Positions 43,303 through 52,397 of a stretch of 61,869 nucleotides of DNA are shown here, in pieces. The notes under the pieces were generated by a model that made no database searches, was not told the origin of the DNA, and saw nothing but the letters and a program-made list of their open reading frames with translations. The translations under genes were made by a program, and so were the position numbers. The stretch comes from Pseudorhodoplanes sp. (GTDB taxonomy: Bacteria; Pseudomonadota; Alphaproteobacteria; Rhizobiales; Xanthobacteraceae): the NCBI GenBank assembly GCA_022843165.1, contig JALHOD010000019.1, forward strand, positions 1 to 61,869, read 5' to 3'. The stretch's first letter is position 1, and the number at the start of each line of letters is the position of its first letter.

Positions 43303-44267
43303 CCGATCACCCGGATCGGCTTGCCGTCGAGGAACGCCCGGATCGCGTCCACGGTCTGGCCGTAGAACACGCGGTAATTGTCCTGCGTGACATAGCCGAG
43401 ATGCGGGGTGAGCAGGGCGTTCGGCAGGCTGCGCAAGGGATGCCCCTTCGGCAGCGGCTCGGTGTCGTAGACGTCGAGCCCGGCGCCGGCGATGGCCTTG
43501 CTGGTGAGCGCGTCGATCAGCGCCGATTCATCGACGAGCGGTCCGCGCGAGGTGTTGATCAGGTAAGCCGACTTTTTCATCAGGGCGAATTCGGCGGCGC
43601 CGATCAGGCCCTTGCTGCGCGGGCTCAGCACCATGTGAATGGTGACGAAATCGGATTGCCTGAGCAGGTCGTCCTTGGTCGCGTATTCGACGCCAATCTC
43701 GGCGCATTTCTCCGGCGTGAGATTCTGGCTCCAGGCCACGACTTCCATGTCGAGCGCCCTGGCCACCTTCGCCACCCGGCTGCCGAGCTTGCCGAGGCCG
43801 ATCACGCCCAGCGTCTTGCCGTTGAGATCGCCGCCGACGGTCACCTGCCACGGCTCGCCCGCTTTCATGCGGGCGCTCTCGAAGCTGATCCGCCGCGCCA
43901 GATCGATCACCAGTCCGATGGTCAGTTCGGCGGTGGGATGGCCGAGGCTCTCTGTGCCGCAAACCAGCACGCCGCGCTCGGTGGCGGCGGCGACATCGAT
44001 CGCCGCATTCTTCAGACCGGTCGTCACCAGCAGTTTCAGATCGGGAAGCTTTTCGATCAGCGCGCGCGGGAAGGGGGTACGTTCGCGCATGGCGCAGACG
44101 ATCTGGAAGCCCTGCAGCGCCTGCGCCACCGCGTTGAGGTCGCCCAGGCCGGTGTTGAAAACCTTGACCTCGACATCGCTGGTCACGCGTGACCAGTCGG
44201 CGAAGGTGAGAGCGACATTCTGGTAATCATCGAGCACGGCGCAGCGGTAACGCATTGCTTTATCCAT
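43299..44267 (-). CDS. D-2-hydroxyacid dehydrogenase
   Basis: The 322-residue NAD(P)-dependent dehydrogenase has the nucleotide motif GVIGLGKLGSRVAKVAR at about 153-169, catalytic arginine in NTSRGPLVDE and catalytic histidine in TPHLGYV. It interconverts a D-2-hydroxyacid and a 2-oxoacid; the short N-terminal domain and MRYRCAVLDDYQ start resemble a common alphaproteobacterial subgroup of unknown substrate. Converging on the VAO-type gene, it may recycle a product of that pathway. The shared CTAG serves as the stop for both genes. Confidence 0.88.
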   Translation of the reverse strand: MDKAMRYRCAVLDDYQNVALTFADWSRVTSDVEVKVFNTGLGDLNAVAQALQGFQIVCAMRERTPFPRALIEKLPDLKLLVTTGLKNAAIDVAAATERGVLVCGTESLGHPTAELTIGLVIDLARRISFESARMKAGEPWQVTVGGDLNGKTLGVIGLGKLGSRVAKVARALDMEVVAWSQNLTPEKCAEIGVEYATKDDLLRQSDFVTIHMVLSPRSKGLIGAAEFALMKKSAYLINTSRGPLVDESALIDALTSKAIAGAGLDVYDTEPLPKGHPLRSLPNALLTPHLGYVTQDNYRVFYGQTVDAIRAFLDGKPIRVIG

Positions 44268-44422
44268 TTTTTGACTACGATTTGAACCGGACGGCGTCCC
44301 GGATAGACATACACAATATTCTGACCCCTGCGGGAGAGGATATGATCGGGGCTGGCCCGCCTTGGATCGGCCGCTCCCGGCTGCTAGTTTCTCCCTTCTG
44401 GATCACGGCGCGAGGAGACCTT

Positions 44423-45955
44423 ATGCGGCGTCTGGCGATCGTCCTGGGCTGCTTTCTGGCCGCGATGATGCTGTCGGCGACCGATTCGCGGGCCGAACGG
44501 CGCGTGGCACTGGTTATCGGCAACGGCGCCTACCAGAACGCCTCCCGTCTGCCCAACCCGATGAATGATGCCAAGGCCATGGCGGACCTGTTCCGCAAGG
44601 CCGGCTTCGACGTGGTTGACGCGCGGGAAAATCTCGGCAGCCTCGACATCAAGCGCGCGATCCGGGAATTCACCAACCAGACCCGCGAGGCCGATATCGC
44701 GGTGGTCTATTTCGCCGGCCATGGCATCGAGGTCAGCGGCACCAATTATCTCATTCCCGTCGACGCCAAGCTGGTCAACGATTTCGACGCCGAGGACGAG
44801 GCTCTCGCGCTCGACCGTGTGGTGCGCGCACTGGAGCCTGCGAAGCGCCTGCGCCTCATTATCCTGGATGCCTGCCGCGACAATCCCTTCCTGCGCAGCA
44901 TGCAGCGCACCATCGCCACCCGTGCGGTCGCCAGCGGACTGGCCAAGGTCGAACCCGCATCAAGCGACACGCTGATCGCCTTTGCGGCCAAGGCCGGATC
45001 GACGGCCGCCGACGGCGACGGCGTCAATTCTCCCTTTACACAGGCGCTGCTGAAAAACCTCGCCCAGCCCGGTCTCGACGTGCGTCTTGCCTTGGGTCGC
45101 GTGCGCGACGACGTGCTGAAGAGCACCGGCAGCCGGCAGGAGCCGTTTGTGTATGGTTCGCTCGGCGGTACGACCGTTGCGCTGGTGCCGGAGCCCAAGC
45201 GCGAGGCGCCGTCCGCCATCGCCACCAACGACGTGCGGCGTGATTATGAACTCGCCGAGCGTGTCGGCACCGCGGCGGCGTGGGATTCGTTCCTGGCCGC
45301 GCACAAAAACGGCTTCTATGCGGACCTCGCACGTGCGGCGCGCGCCAAGCTCGGTGCCGGTGGGAGCAGCGTCGTTGCATCTGCACCACCGGCCGAGACC
45401 GCGCCTGCGCCGAATGCACCGGCACGTCAGTCGATTGCCGTGCTTCCGGCGCCCGACGCCGCCGCTCCGCCGCCGTCCTCGCCGGTTGATCCCGCCGCTC
45501 TCACGCGCGACCTGCAGACCGAACTCAAACGCGTCGGCTGCGATCCCGGAGAGACCGGCATATGGACGGCCAAATCGCGCCGAGCGCTGGGTCTTTTCAA
45601 CAGGCATGCCGGCACCAAAGTCGACGTGAAGGTGGCAAGCGTGGATGCGCTTGGTGTCGTGCGGGGCAAGGATGGGCGCGTGTGTCCGCTGGTCTGTGGC
45701 CGGGGGCAGAAGGCGGACGGCGATACCTGTGTCGCCGTGGCCGTTCCGCCGCCCGCGAAACAGGACGAGTCGACGCGCGGCCGCGCCTTGCGCGATCGTC
45801 CGGCGGCGCGCGAGGTGATCCGCCGTGTGGATGAGCGGCGCAGCGGGTCGTCCCGCGGCGGCAGCGCCGCGGCATGTGAAACCCCCATTTCCGTGGGCGG
45901 CCGGCAATGCTGCACCGTCGATACCGGCGGGGCCCCGCGTATCGTTTGTCCCTGA
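44423..45955 (+). CDS. Exported caspase-fold protein with peptidoglycan-binding-like region
   Basis: The 510-residue product has a signal peptide (about 1-24), a caspase-like (peptidase C14) domain at about 27-245 with catalytic H100 (YFAGHGIE) and C151 (ILDACRDNPF), and a later Pro/Ala-rich linker. A putative peptidoglycan-binding-like helical module (LTRDLQTELKRVGCDPG...AKSRRALGLFNRH) lies near residue 360-395, before a Cys-containing tail ending CCTVDTGGAPRIVCP. Such proteins are likely cysteine proteases of the periplasm or envelope; substrates are unknown. ATG 44423 has GAGGAGA upstream; the longer frame to 44255 lacks a signal peptide. Confidence 0.82.
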   Translation: MRRLAIVLGCFLAAMMLSATDSRAERRVALVIGNGAYQNASRLPNPMNDAKAMADLFRKAGFDVVDARENLGSLDIKRAIREFTNQTREADIAVVYFAGHGIEVSGTNYLIPVDAKLVNDFDAEDEALALDRVVRALEPAKRLRLIILDACRDNPFLRSMQRTIATRAVASGLAKVEPASSDTLIAFAAKAGSTAADGDGVNSPFTQALLKNLAQPGLDVRLALGRVRDDVLKSTGSRQEPFVYGSLGGTTVALVPEPKREAPSAIATNDVRRDYELAERVGTAAAWDSFLAAHKNGFYADLARAARAKLGAGGSSVVASAPPAETAPAPNAPARQSIAVLPAPDAAAPPPSSPVDPAALTRDLQTELKRVGCDPGETGIWTAKSRRALGLFNRHAGTKVDVKVASVDALGVVRGKDGRVCPLVCGRGQKADGDTCVAVAVPPPAKQDESTRGRALRDRPAAREVIRRVDERRSGSSRGGSAAACETPISVGGRQCCTVDTGGAPRIVCP

Positions 45956-46065
45956 CGATCCTTTTGCCGAAGACAGACTCTGTCCCCTTGTCGCCGTGCC
46001 TGCCTTCGGCTAGCTAGCTGCCACTTCCTGTTTGCTTCCCAAGACAATTATTGCGAGGGCTGCTC

Positions 46066-46884
46066 ATGGCCGGGTTGAAGACCCTTGCCGCGCTCATCGT
46101 GTGCGGTGCCGTGTTGGCTGGACCATCCCTGGCCCAGACCCAGCAGAGCCGCCCGCAGCCCTCGAAGGACGCGATCGGCAGCGTGGCCACCGTGACGCAG
46201 CCCGCGACCATGGCCCGCGGCGGCGGTTCGTCTGCCCTCAAGAAGGGCGACGAGATCAAGAAGGGCGACCGGCTGCAGACCGGACCGAACGGTTCGCTCG
46301 GTGTCACCTTCGATGACGAAACCACGTTCAGCCTGACCTCCAATGCCACCATTGTGGTCGATGAATTCGTCTACCGGAAAGGCGCGAAGGGGTCGGCCGT
46401 CTTCAATGTCACGCGCGGCACCGTCGGCTTTGTCGCGGCGCAGGTCGCGAAAACCGGCGACATGAAAATCGCGACGCCGACCGCGGTGCTCGGAATCCGC
46501 GGCACCACCGGCGTTGTCGATGTGCCCGCGGGTCAGCCGACGAATGTCAAACTCTATCCCGATGCCAATGGTGCGGTCGGGCGCATTGAGATTTTCGGGC
46601 GAGACGGCACGCGGCTGGGCGAACTCACCCGCGCTGCGACCGGCCTCGCGATCCAGTTGGCGGCGCAGCGGCTGATCGCGGTGCCGCTGAATATTTCGCC
46701 GGATCAATTGCTGCGCGATCGCAATCTGGTGCAGCAGGTGTTCTCGCTGCAGGGAATCGGCCGCCAGCTGATCAACCAGCGACTCAATCTCCGCAATCTG
46801 GATCCGCGCAACCTGCCGGGGGCGCCGCAAATTCCGTCGATCCCGGGCCTGCCGTCGATTCCGGGCCTGCCCCGCTTCCCGTAA
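46066..46884 (+). CDS. Exported FecR-domain protein
   Basis: This 272-residue protein has a signal peptide (1-24) and a FecR-like domain at about 45-155 (LKKGDEIKKGDRLQTGPNG and a STFSL-like strand, then IATPTAVLGIRGTTG). No membrane helix or sigma-factor partner is nearby, so it is not a classical anti-sigma FecR. The C-terminus is helix-rich and then repeats SIPGLP (PSIPGLPSIPGLPRFP). It lies 110 bp after the caspase-like gene on the same strand; a joint envelope role is possible but unproven. Confidence 0.82.
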   Translation: MAGLKTLAALIVCGAVLAGPSLAQTQQSRPQPSKDAIGSVATVTQPATMARGGGSSALKKGDEIKKGDRLQTGPNGSLGVTFDDETTFSLTSNATIVVDEFVYRKGAKGSAVFNVTRGTVGFVAAQVAKTGDMKIATPTAVLGIRGTTGVVDVPAGQPTNVKLYPDANGAVGRIEIFGRDGTRLGELTRAATGLAIQLAAQRLIAVPLNISPDQLLRDRNLVQQVFSLQGIGRQLINQRLNLRNLDPRNLPGAPQIPSIPGLPSIPGLPRFP

Positions 46885-46956
46885 CGCGCAACGTTCGGGT
46901 CGGGCGCTGCAGAGCGCCGTCCGGGATGCCGATTGATGGCTGATCGGAAAAAAGAG

Positions 46957-47325
46957 CTAGCCGACCTGGTCGGCCATGGCGCGGGCTTCGGACGGTTTTT
47001 CGCCGTCAGCCAGAGCCTGATTATAGGCCCGCATGCGCAGCAGCGCCTGGTCCGGAACCTGCCGAACCACCCGCCGCGATCTTTCGTCGATCACGCGGAA
47101 AATCACTTCGCGGGTCTGGGCGTCGATGAACACCTCGCGCGACAGCGTCGCCGGCCGCAATGACGCGGCCTGCAGCTGCGCAGTGTCGACCGCCGCCGTC
47201 ACGGCCTTCGGGGCCGCGAGCTCGGTCCGCACCGCCGCTCGCACCGGCGCTGCGTCGTGGCGGGCCAAGGCCGCCGGTGCGACGATCGCGGTGGGCTTTA
47301 TGGTGACGCCTGGATCCACATGCAT
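46957..47325 (-). CDS. Small FlaG-like protein
   Basis: The 122-residue product is low-complexity and Ala-rich for ~60 residues. It ends with EVFIDAQTREVIFRVIDERSRRVVRQVPDQALLRMRAY, resembling the FlaG C-terminal core (a strand-turn-strand then IPxxxxL). FlaG modulates flagellar filaments, but no flagellar gene is near, so the call is tentative. ATG 47325 is preferred; a GTG at 47385 without ribosome site would add 20 residues, including a CxxC. It converges on the FecR-domain gene. Confidence 0.6.
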   Translation of the reverse strand: MHVDPGVTIKPTAIVAPAALARHDAAPVRAAVRTELAAPKAVTAAVDTAQLQAASLRPATLSREVFIDAQTREVIFRVIDERSRRVVRQVPDQALLRMRAYNQALADGEKPSEARAMADQVG

Positions 47326-47629
47326 TCCATTGCTGCAAAAACGACACTGAAAACTATTCAGGGTCGACGCGATTGTGCGTTGCACGATTTTAAGGATTCG
47401 TTAGGGAACGCGGTGAATGGGCGACGACCAACTTTGTGCGTAGTTAATTTAAAATGGAGCGGTCTTGTGTGGAGAGGCCGCTAATGGCTGCATCTCTGTG
47501 TGGCTTTGCCAGAGCCAGGTGCGATCGAAGGGTGCGATCGAAAGGGATGCGGTTCGCCCCCCTGGATGTGTGGGGCTTGCCATCCAGGAACGCCGCGGGA
47601 AAGTCGTCCAAAAAAACGCGGCGCGCCTA

Positions 47630-47657
47630 TTGACAATATTCCTAGTAGGATTATAAC
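47630..47657 (+). promoter_or_regulatory. Orphan sigma70-like promoter
   Basis: TTGACA-N16-TATAAC forms a near-consensus promoter, and the spacer contains TCCTAGTAGGA (47640-47650), a small inverted repeat placed where a repressor would block RNA polymerase. No gene starts within 690 bp downstream. It may drive a non-coding RNA or serve the distant transglycosylase gene. Confidence 0.4.
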
Positions 47658-47940
47658 CCTTTACATCCTGCTCCACGCAAGGGGCGTCTGATCAGCGTCA
47701 TGAGATGCGGGGCAGGGTGCGGTGGCCGCGGTTTGGCGCAAGACGTGCGCCGTGTCGCGGCGGCCCAAGCCGTGAGGTCCCGACGCGCCGCATCGCGCGT
47801 CGCTGGGGATATGACGGCGGAGGCTTTTGGCGGCGTCATACTGCCGAGGCCTTTGCCTGCGCCCCGCAGCGGTGGATAGGACCGGCGACGGTCCTGAAAC
47901 GAAGTCCGCCGGGGGTCTTGCGGAGCAAGCCTCAAACGCC

Positions 47941-48052
47941 GCGCGCGGAACGCCGGAATTTTCGGCTTTCCGTGGTGACTGCAATCTCGTGTGGCCAACT
48001 CACATTGCCGCACGGGGCCGCGGGCAGGCTGAGAGCCCGGCGTTCCGCGCGC
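47941..48052. repeat. Element bounded by perfect 16-bp inverted repeats
   Basis: GCGCGCGGAACGCCGG at 47941-47956 is repeated as its exact reverse complement at 48037-48052, enclosing 80 bp. Perfect terminal inverted repeats around a short non-coding core suggest a MITE-like or palindromic intergenic element. I see no target-site duplication that I can be sure of. Confidence 0.6.
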
Positions 48053-48140
48053 CCTTGCCTCCGGCAAGGGGAGAAGGGACGGAAGCTGGAATAAAGGCGC
48101 ACCCGGCGCCTCCAACAATACGGGCGATGACGCGCGTCTT

Positions 48141-48285
48141 TACCCTCCCCTGGAGGGGGAGGGTCGCTGCGAGCGCAGCGAGCGGCGGGGTGGGGTGATC
48201 CTTGTTGCAGATGATGCTCACCCCACCCCGGCTCGTATCTCGTTTCACGCGATACTCGCCGACCCTCCCCCTCCAGGGGAGGGTG
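48141..48285. repeat. Large nested palindromic intergenic repeat
   Basis: An outer pair of ~25-bp arms (48141-48166 and 48260-48285, rich in CCCTCCCC/GGGGAGGG) is almost perfectly complementary, and an inner pair CGGGGTGGGGTGA / TCACCCCACCCCG (48186-48198, 48218-48230) lies between. It resembles the palindromic intergenic repeats scattered through Hyphomicrobiales genomes. In RNA it would form a very long stem and could act as a terminator or mRNA end for either strand. Confidence 0.65.
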
Positions 48286-48354
48286 AAGGGAAGACCCGTC
48301 CCTTCTCCCGCCCCAATTCACATGCGATAAGACGACACATCATGCGAGGCCCCC

Positions 48355-49167
48355 ATGTCGTCCAGATCCCTTGCCGTTCTCGCCGCCGTCTGTCTCGCCA
48401 CCGCCGTCTCCCTGGTCTCGCCCGCTTCGGCCGCGCAATGCGGCGGGGATTTCAACCGCTTCATCGCCGAAATCTCGCGCGAGGCGGCCGGCCAGGGCGT
48501 GTCGCAGGCGGTGATCCAGCAGGCGCTCGGCGGCGTCACCCACGATCCCAAGGTGATGGAATTCGACCGCCGCCAGCGCGGCACCTTCCGCAAGACCTTT
48601 GAGGAATATGCCGCCACGCGCGTCGGCCCCGCCCGCATCAAGCGCGCGAAAGCGCTGATGCAGAAGAACGCCGCCCTGCTCGCGCGCGTCGAGCAGCGCT
48701 TTGGCGTGCCGAAGGAGCTGATCGTCGCGATCTGGACCATGGAGACCGACAACGGCGCCGACATGGGCAAGCTGCCGGTGGTCCGCACGCTCGCCACGCT
48801 GGCGCATGACTGCCGCCGCACCGAACTGTTTCAGCGCGAATTGCTCGCGGCTTTGCAGATCGTGCAGCGCGGCGACCTGCCGCTGAAGGAAATGCTCGGC
48901 GCCTATGCCGGCGAGATCGGGCAGACGCAATTTCTGCCCTCGTCCTACCTCAAGTACGGCGTGGACTTTGACGGCAACGGCCATGTCGATCTGCGCCGCT
49001 CCACGCCCGACGTCCTGGCCTCCACCGCGAATTTGCTGAAAGTGAATGGCTGGCAGCCCGGCGGCTCGTTCGAGCTCGGCACCAGGAATTTCGAAGTCAT
49101 GCGCGAGTGGAATCGCTCGGAGGTCTATCGCCGCACGCTGCATTATTTCGCCGAGCAGTTGCGCTGA
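48355..49167 (+). CDS. Periplasmic lytic murein transglycosylase (MltB-like)
   Basis: The 270-residue product has a signal peptide (about 1-27) and an SLT_2 (MltB-like) domain: catalytic E130 in WTMETDNGAD, AYAGEIGQTQFLPSSY, and DFDGNGHVDL as found in MltB. It cleaves the MurNAc-GlcNAc bond of peptidoglycan with formation of 1,6-anhydro ends. No lipobox is visible, so it is soluble rather than a lipoprotein. The cyclopropane synthase gene begins 9 bp after its stop. Confidence 0.9.
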   Translation: MSSRSLAVLAAVCLATAVSLVSPASAAQCGGDFNRFIAEISREAAGQGVSQAVIQQALGGVTHDPKVMEFDRRQRGTFRKTFEEYAATRVGPARIKRAKALMQKNAALLARVEQRFGVPKELIVAIWTMETDNGADMGKLPVVRTLATLAHDCRRTELFQRELLAALQIVQRGDLPLKEMLGAYAGEIGQTQFLPSSYLKYGVDFDGNGHVDLRRSTPDVLASTANLLKVNGWQPGGSFELGTRNFEVMREWNRSEVYRRTLHYFAEQLR

Positions 49168-49175
49168 GCCCCGGC

Positions 49176-50411
49176 ATGCGCCTGCTCTCCAATCTGCTGA
49201 AGAAATTCATCCGCCAGGGCAGCCTGCGGGTGATCGACGCCGACGGCGTCACGCATCTGTTCGGCGGCACGCAGCCCGGGCCGGACGTCACCGCCCGCAT
49301 CTCCGACCGCAAGCTCTACAACCGGCTGTTTTTGAACCCGGAACTCTACGCCGCCGAAGCCTATATGGATGGCACGCTGACCTTCGAGGCCGGCTCCGGC
49401 ATCCACGATTTCCTGCTGCTGTTCTCGGTCAACCGCTCCGCGCTCTACAGCTACGGCTCGCAGCGGCTGATGCGGCGGGTGTGGCGCGCGCTGCGGCGCT
49501 GGCACCAGGCCAATCCCGTGGGCGTGGCGGCGAAAAACGCGCGCCATCACTATGACATTTCCGGCGACCTCTACCGGCTGTTCCTCGACGAGGACATGCA
49601 ATATTCCTGCGCCTATTTTCGCGATCCCGAGAACGAGACGCTGGAACAGGCGCAGCGCAACAAGCTGATCCACGCCACCACCAAGCTCGGCCTGAAACCC
49701 GGCATGAGCGTGGTGGAGATCGGCTCCGGCTGGGGCGGCTTTGCCATGCATATCGCGCGCGCAACCGGCGCGCATGTCACCGCCATCAATGTCTCGCCCG
49801 AGCAGCTCAAGATTTCGCGCGAGCGCGCGGCGGCGGCGGGGCTTGGGGACAAGATCGAGTTCCGCGAGATCGACTACCGCAATCTCACCGGCCAGTTCGA
49901 CCGCGTGGTGTCGGTCGGCATGATGGAGCATGTCGGGATCGGGCATCTGGACGAATATTTCATGAAGGTGCGCGAGCTGCTGAAGCCCGACGGCTATGCC
50001 TTCATCCATAGTATCGGCCGCATGTCGCAGCCCGGCACCACCGGCCCCTTCATCCGCAAATACATTTTCCCGGGCGCCTATGTGCCGGCCCTGTCGGAAA
50101 CTTTTGCCTCAACCGAGCGCTGCGGGCTGTGGGTGGACGACGCGGAGATTTTGCGGCTGCACTACACCTACACGGTGCGGGAGTGGCGCAAGCGCTTTGC
50201 GGCCAATCGCGAGAAGGCGAAAGCGATCTACGACGAGCGCTTCTGCCGGATGTGGGAATTCTACCTGTCGGCGGTCGAGCTGGAATTCCTGCACGGCTCG
50301 CACATGGTGTTCCAGCTGCTGCTGTCGACAAAACGCGACGCGGTGCCGATCACCCGCGATTTCATGTTCGACGCCGAGCGCGCGGCGCAGGCGAAAAGCC
50401 GGGCGTCCTGA
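49176..50411 (+). CDS. cfa: Cyclopropane-fatty-acyl-phospholipid synthase
   Basis: This 411-residue SAM-dependent enzyme converts unsaturated phospholipid acyl chains to cyclopropane rings at the membrane. The SAM motif is VVEIGSGWGGFAMHIA at about 183-198, and YDISGDLYRLFLDEDMQYSCAYF and MMEHVG are family landmarks. The N-terminal domain (residues 1-120) is the usual lipid-interacting extension. It follows the transglycosylase gene closely. A frame extending to 49107 lies inside that gene and is rejected. Confidence 0.93.
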   Translation: MRLLSNLLKKFIRQGSLRVIDADGVTHLFGGTQPGPDVTARISDRKLYNRLFLNPELYAAEAYMDGTLTFEAGSGIHDFLLLFSVNRSALYSYGSQRLMRRVWRALRRWHQANPVGVAAKNARHHYDISGDLYRLFLDEDMQYSCAYFRDPENETLEQAQRNKLIHATTKLGLKPGMSVVEIGSGWGGFAMHIARATGAHVTAINVSPEQLKISRERAAAAGLGDKIEFREIDYRNLTGQFDRVVSVGMMEHVGIGHLDEYFMKVRELLKPDGYAFIHSIGRMSQPGTTGPFIRKYIFPGAYVPALSETFASTERCGLWVDDAEILRLHYTYTVREWRKRFAANREKAKAIYDERFCRMWEFYLSAVELEFLHGSHMVFQLLLSTKRDAVPITRDFMFDAERAAQAKSRAS

Positions 50412-50720
50412 CGCGTGTCGCGGTGCCGTCTGAGGGATGTGTGCGCCAGGCTCGCCGTCAGCGGCCGCTATGGCGGCGCAGGTTGCGAGGGCGCGGAAAG
50501 CGTGTCCAGCAGGCGCGACGGTGTCGTTTCGACATGGGTGATGACGCGGCCTGGACCAATTCATCCACGCCGGGGCGCCAGATCTCGGCGTGCGGTGCGG
50601 TGGCCGCGCGGCGCGCGAAGGCGGCGGGGAGGCCGGCATTTTGCGTCCGGATCCGCGGATTTGCTTCGCCATGTTGCATAAGGCATGACAGTCCCGGCAC
50701 GATATTTGGTCGGAGGGGCG
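50412..50720. other. Intergenic stretch without recognised gene
   Basis: These ~309 bp contain only short open frames with no recognisable family. The final GGAGGGG (about 50712-50718) is the ribosome site of the thioesterase gene. I see no clear terminator for the upstream gene. Confidence 0.5.
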
Positions 50721-51131
50721 ATGTCGCAACAGACCGCAACCAGCAACGGCCGTCCGCGCGGCAATCTCACGGTGCGCATCAGCGCCATGCCGGCCGATAC
50801 CAACGCCAATGGCGACATTTTCGGCGGCTGGGTGCTCTCGCGCATGGACCAGGCCGGCGGCATCGCCGGGGTGGAGCGCGCGCGCGGCCGCGTGGTCACC
50901 ATCGCGGTCGAGGCCATGACCTTCATCCGCCCGGTGAAGGTCGGCGACGTGCTGGAGGTCTATACCGAGGTCGAAAGCATCGGCCGCACCTCGATGAAGA
51001 TTCATGTCGAGGCCTGGGTGCGCCGCTTCGAGACGCATCACGAAGAGAAGGTCACCGACGCCACCTTCACCTTCGTCGCCATCGACAAGAACGGCAAACC
51101 GCGCCCGATCCCGCCGGAGGACGCATCATGA
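50721..51131 (+). CDS. Acyl-CoA thioesterase (YciA-like hotdog fold)
   Basis: The 136-residue protein has the hotdog motif ADTNANGDIFGGWVLSRMDQAGG at about 24-46, matching YciA-type acyl-CoA thioesterases, with VTIAVEAMTFIRPVKVGD following. It hydrolyses acyl-CoA to free acid in the cytoplasm. ATG 50721 with CGGAGGGGCG upstream is preferred over the longer frame from 50685. Its stop overlaps the LysE gene start by 4 bp. Confidence 0.87.
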   Translation: MSQQTATSNGRPRGNLTVRISAMPADTNANGDIFGGWVLSRMDQAGGIAGVERARGRVVTIAVEAMTFIRPVKVGDVLEVYTEVESIGRTSMKIHVEAWVRRFETHHEEKVTDATFTFVAIDKNGKPRPIPPEDAS

Positions 51132-51739
51132 GCCCGGAATTCCTGCTGACCTCGCTGATCGTGGTCGCCTCCCCCGGTACCGGCGTGCTCTACACGCTGG
51201 CGGCGGCGCTGTCGCGCGGCGGCCGGGCCGGCGTGCTCGCGGCCTTCGCCTCCACGCTGGGGATCGTGCCGCATATCGCCGCGGCGATGCTGGGTCTTGC
51301 CGCGATCCTGCATACCAGCGCGCTGGCCTTCCAGACCGTGAAATATCTCGGTGTCGCCTATCTGCTCTACATGGCCTGGCAGGCCTTGCGCGAGCAAGGC
51401 GCGCTGAAGGTGGACGACAAGGTCGACGCGCGCTCGGCGCGCGAGGTGATCGTCACCGGCATTCTCATCAACATCCTAAATCCCAAACTGTCGATCTTCT
51501 TTCTCGCCTTCCTGCCGCAATTCATCGCGCCCGGCGACGCCTCGCCGGTGCGGACCATGCTGCTGCTGAGCGCGGTGTTCATGCTGATGACGTTTGCGGT
51601 GTTCGCGGTCTACGGTCTGCTGGCAGCCTCGGTGCGCGAGCATATCGTGACGCGCCCGCGCGTGATGACCTGGCTGCGGCGCGTCTTCGCGGCGGCGTTT
51701 GCCGCGCTCGGCGCGCGGCTGGCGTTTTCGGATCGCTAA
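51128..51739 (+). CDS. LysE/RhtB family amino-acid exporter
   Basis: This 203-residue inner-membrane protein has about six hydrophobic segments and the family's SPGTGVLYTLAAALSRGGRAG near the N-terminus, with NPKLSIFFLAFLPQF in the middle. Members export basic or neutral amino acids. ATG 51128 overlaps the thioesterase stop (ATGA), so the two are coupled. A much longer upstream open frame is spurious. Confidence 0.88.
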   Translation: MSPEFLLTSLIVVASPGTGVLYTLAAALSRGGRAGVLAAFASTLGIVPHIAAAMLGLAAILHTSALAFQTVKYLGVAYLLYMAWQALREQGALKVDDKVDARSAREVIVTGILINILNPKLSIFFLAFLPQFIAPGDASPVRTMLLLSAVFMLMTFAVFAVYGLLAASVREHIVTRPRVMTWLRRVFAAAFAALGARLAFSDR

Positions 51740-51777
51740 GTTCGGTCGCGCGGCGCATGGCGTGCCACGCTGACGGG

Positions 51778-52245
51778 CTAGGCGATGCCGATGAGTTCCA
51801 CGTCGCCGCCGCCCGCCGTCACCACGTCGCCGACGCTCTTGCCGAACAGCGCCCGCGCCAGCGGCGCGGCATGCGAGAGCGTGCCTTGCGCCGGATCCGC
51901 TTCGTCCTCGCCGACGATGCGGAAGGTCTGCTTGCGGCCGTCGTCGCGCAGCAGCGTCACGGTGGCGCCGAAATGGACATGGGTCTTGTCGACCGGCGGC
52001 GGGATCACCTGCGCGCTGGCGCGCCGCGAGGTCCAGTAACGCAGGTCGCGCGCCGCCTGCGCCAGGGCGCGGCGGTCGTTCCTGGCCTGCGCTTCGGCAT
52101 GCTTCCGATGCGCGCGCTCCAGCGCCGCCTCGATCAGGGCAAGACCTTCGGCGGTCACGTCGTTGGGGTAGGACGAAATCGGGCGATCACCCAGATCGTC
52201 GAAGGTGTCGCCGTCCTCCGCCTCTTTCACAAAGGCCCGGCTCAT
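51778..52245 (-). CDS. GreA/GreB-like transcription elongation factor
   Basis: The 155-residue product has an N-terminal helical coiled-coil-like region (about 35-75) and a C-terminal FKBP-like domain (FGATVTLLRDDG...FGKSVGDVV), the GreA/GreB layout. Such proteins reach into RNA polymerase to rescue backtracked complexes; some alphaproteobacterial relatives act as Rnk-like regulators instead. ATG 52245 begins the family N-terminus. The gene stands alone between the convergent LysE exporter and a divergent secreted-protein gene. Confidence 0.75.
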   Translation of the reverse strand: MSRAFVKEAEDGDTFDDLGDRPISSYPNDVTAEGLALIEAALERAHRKHAEAQARNDRRALAQAARDLRYWTSRRASAQVIPPPVDKTHVHFGATVTLLRDDGRKQTFRIVGEDEADPAQGTLSHAAPLARALFGKSVGDVVTAGGGDVELIGIA

Positions 52246-52397
52246 TTTTTCAATATGGTGCCCCGGCCCCGCGATGGGTAGGCCCGCCGCACCCTCATAC
52301 GCTGTATTTGTTGATAACTCCCGCATTGGTATTGACGTAACATTTTACCAGGAAGACGCTTCGACGCTCATCTGAGCGGAAAATCGGGGGGTCAGCC

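Larger units (their letters stand above)
47386..48354. other. ~1 kb non-coding stretch with promoter and repeats
   Basis: No convincing gene occupies these 969 bp. They hold a strong sigma70-like promoter (47630-47657) with nothing coding behind it, and two families of long inverted repeat (47941-48052 and 48141-48285), plus GC-rich spacer. Codon-like composition is absent across frames. It could encode an sRNA or simply be a landing zone for mobile palindromic repeats. Confidence 0.5.

Noticed and set aside
50129-51127. N-terminal extension of the LysE gene frame
   Set aside because: The extension runs through the thioesterase gene in another frame; ATG 51128 has coupled overlap with the thioesterase stop.
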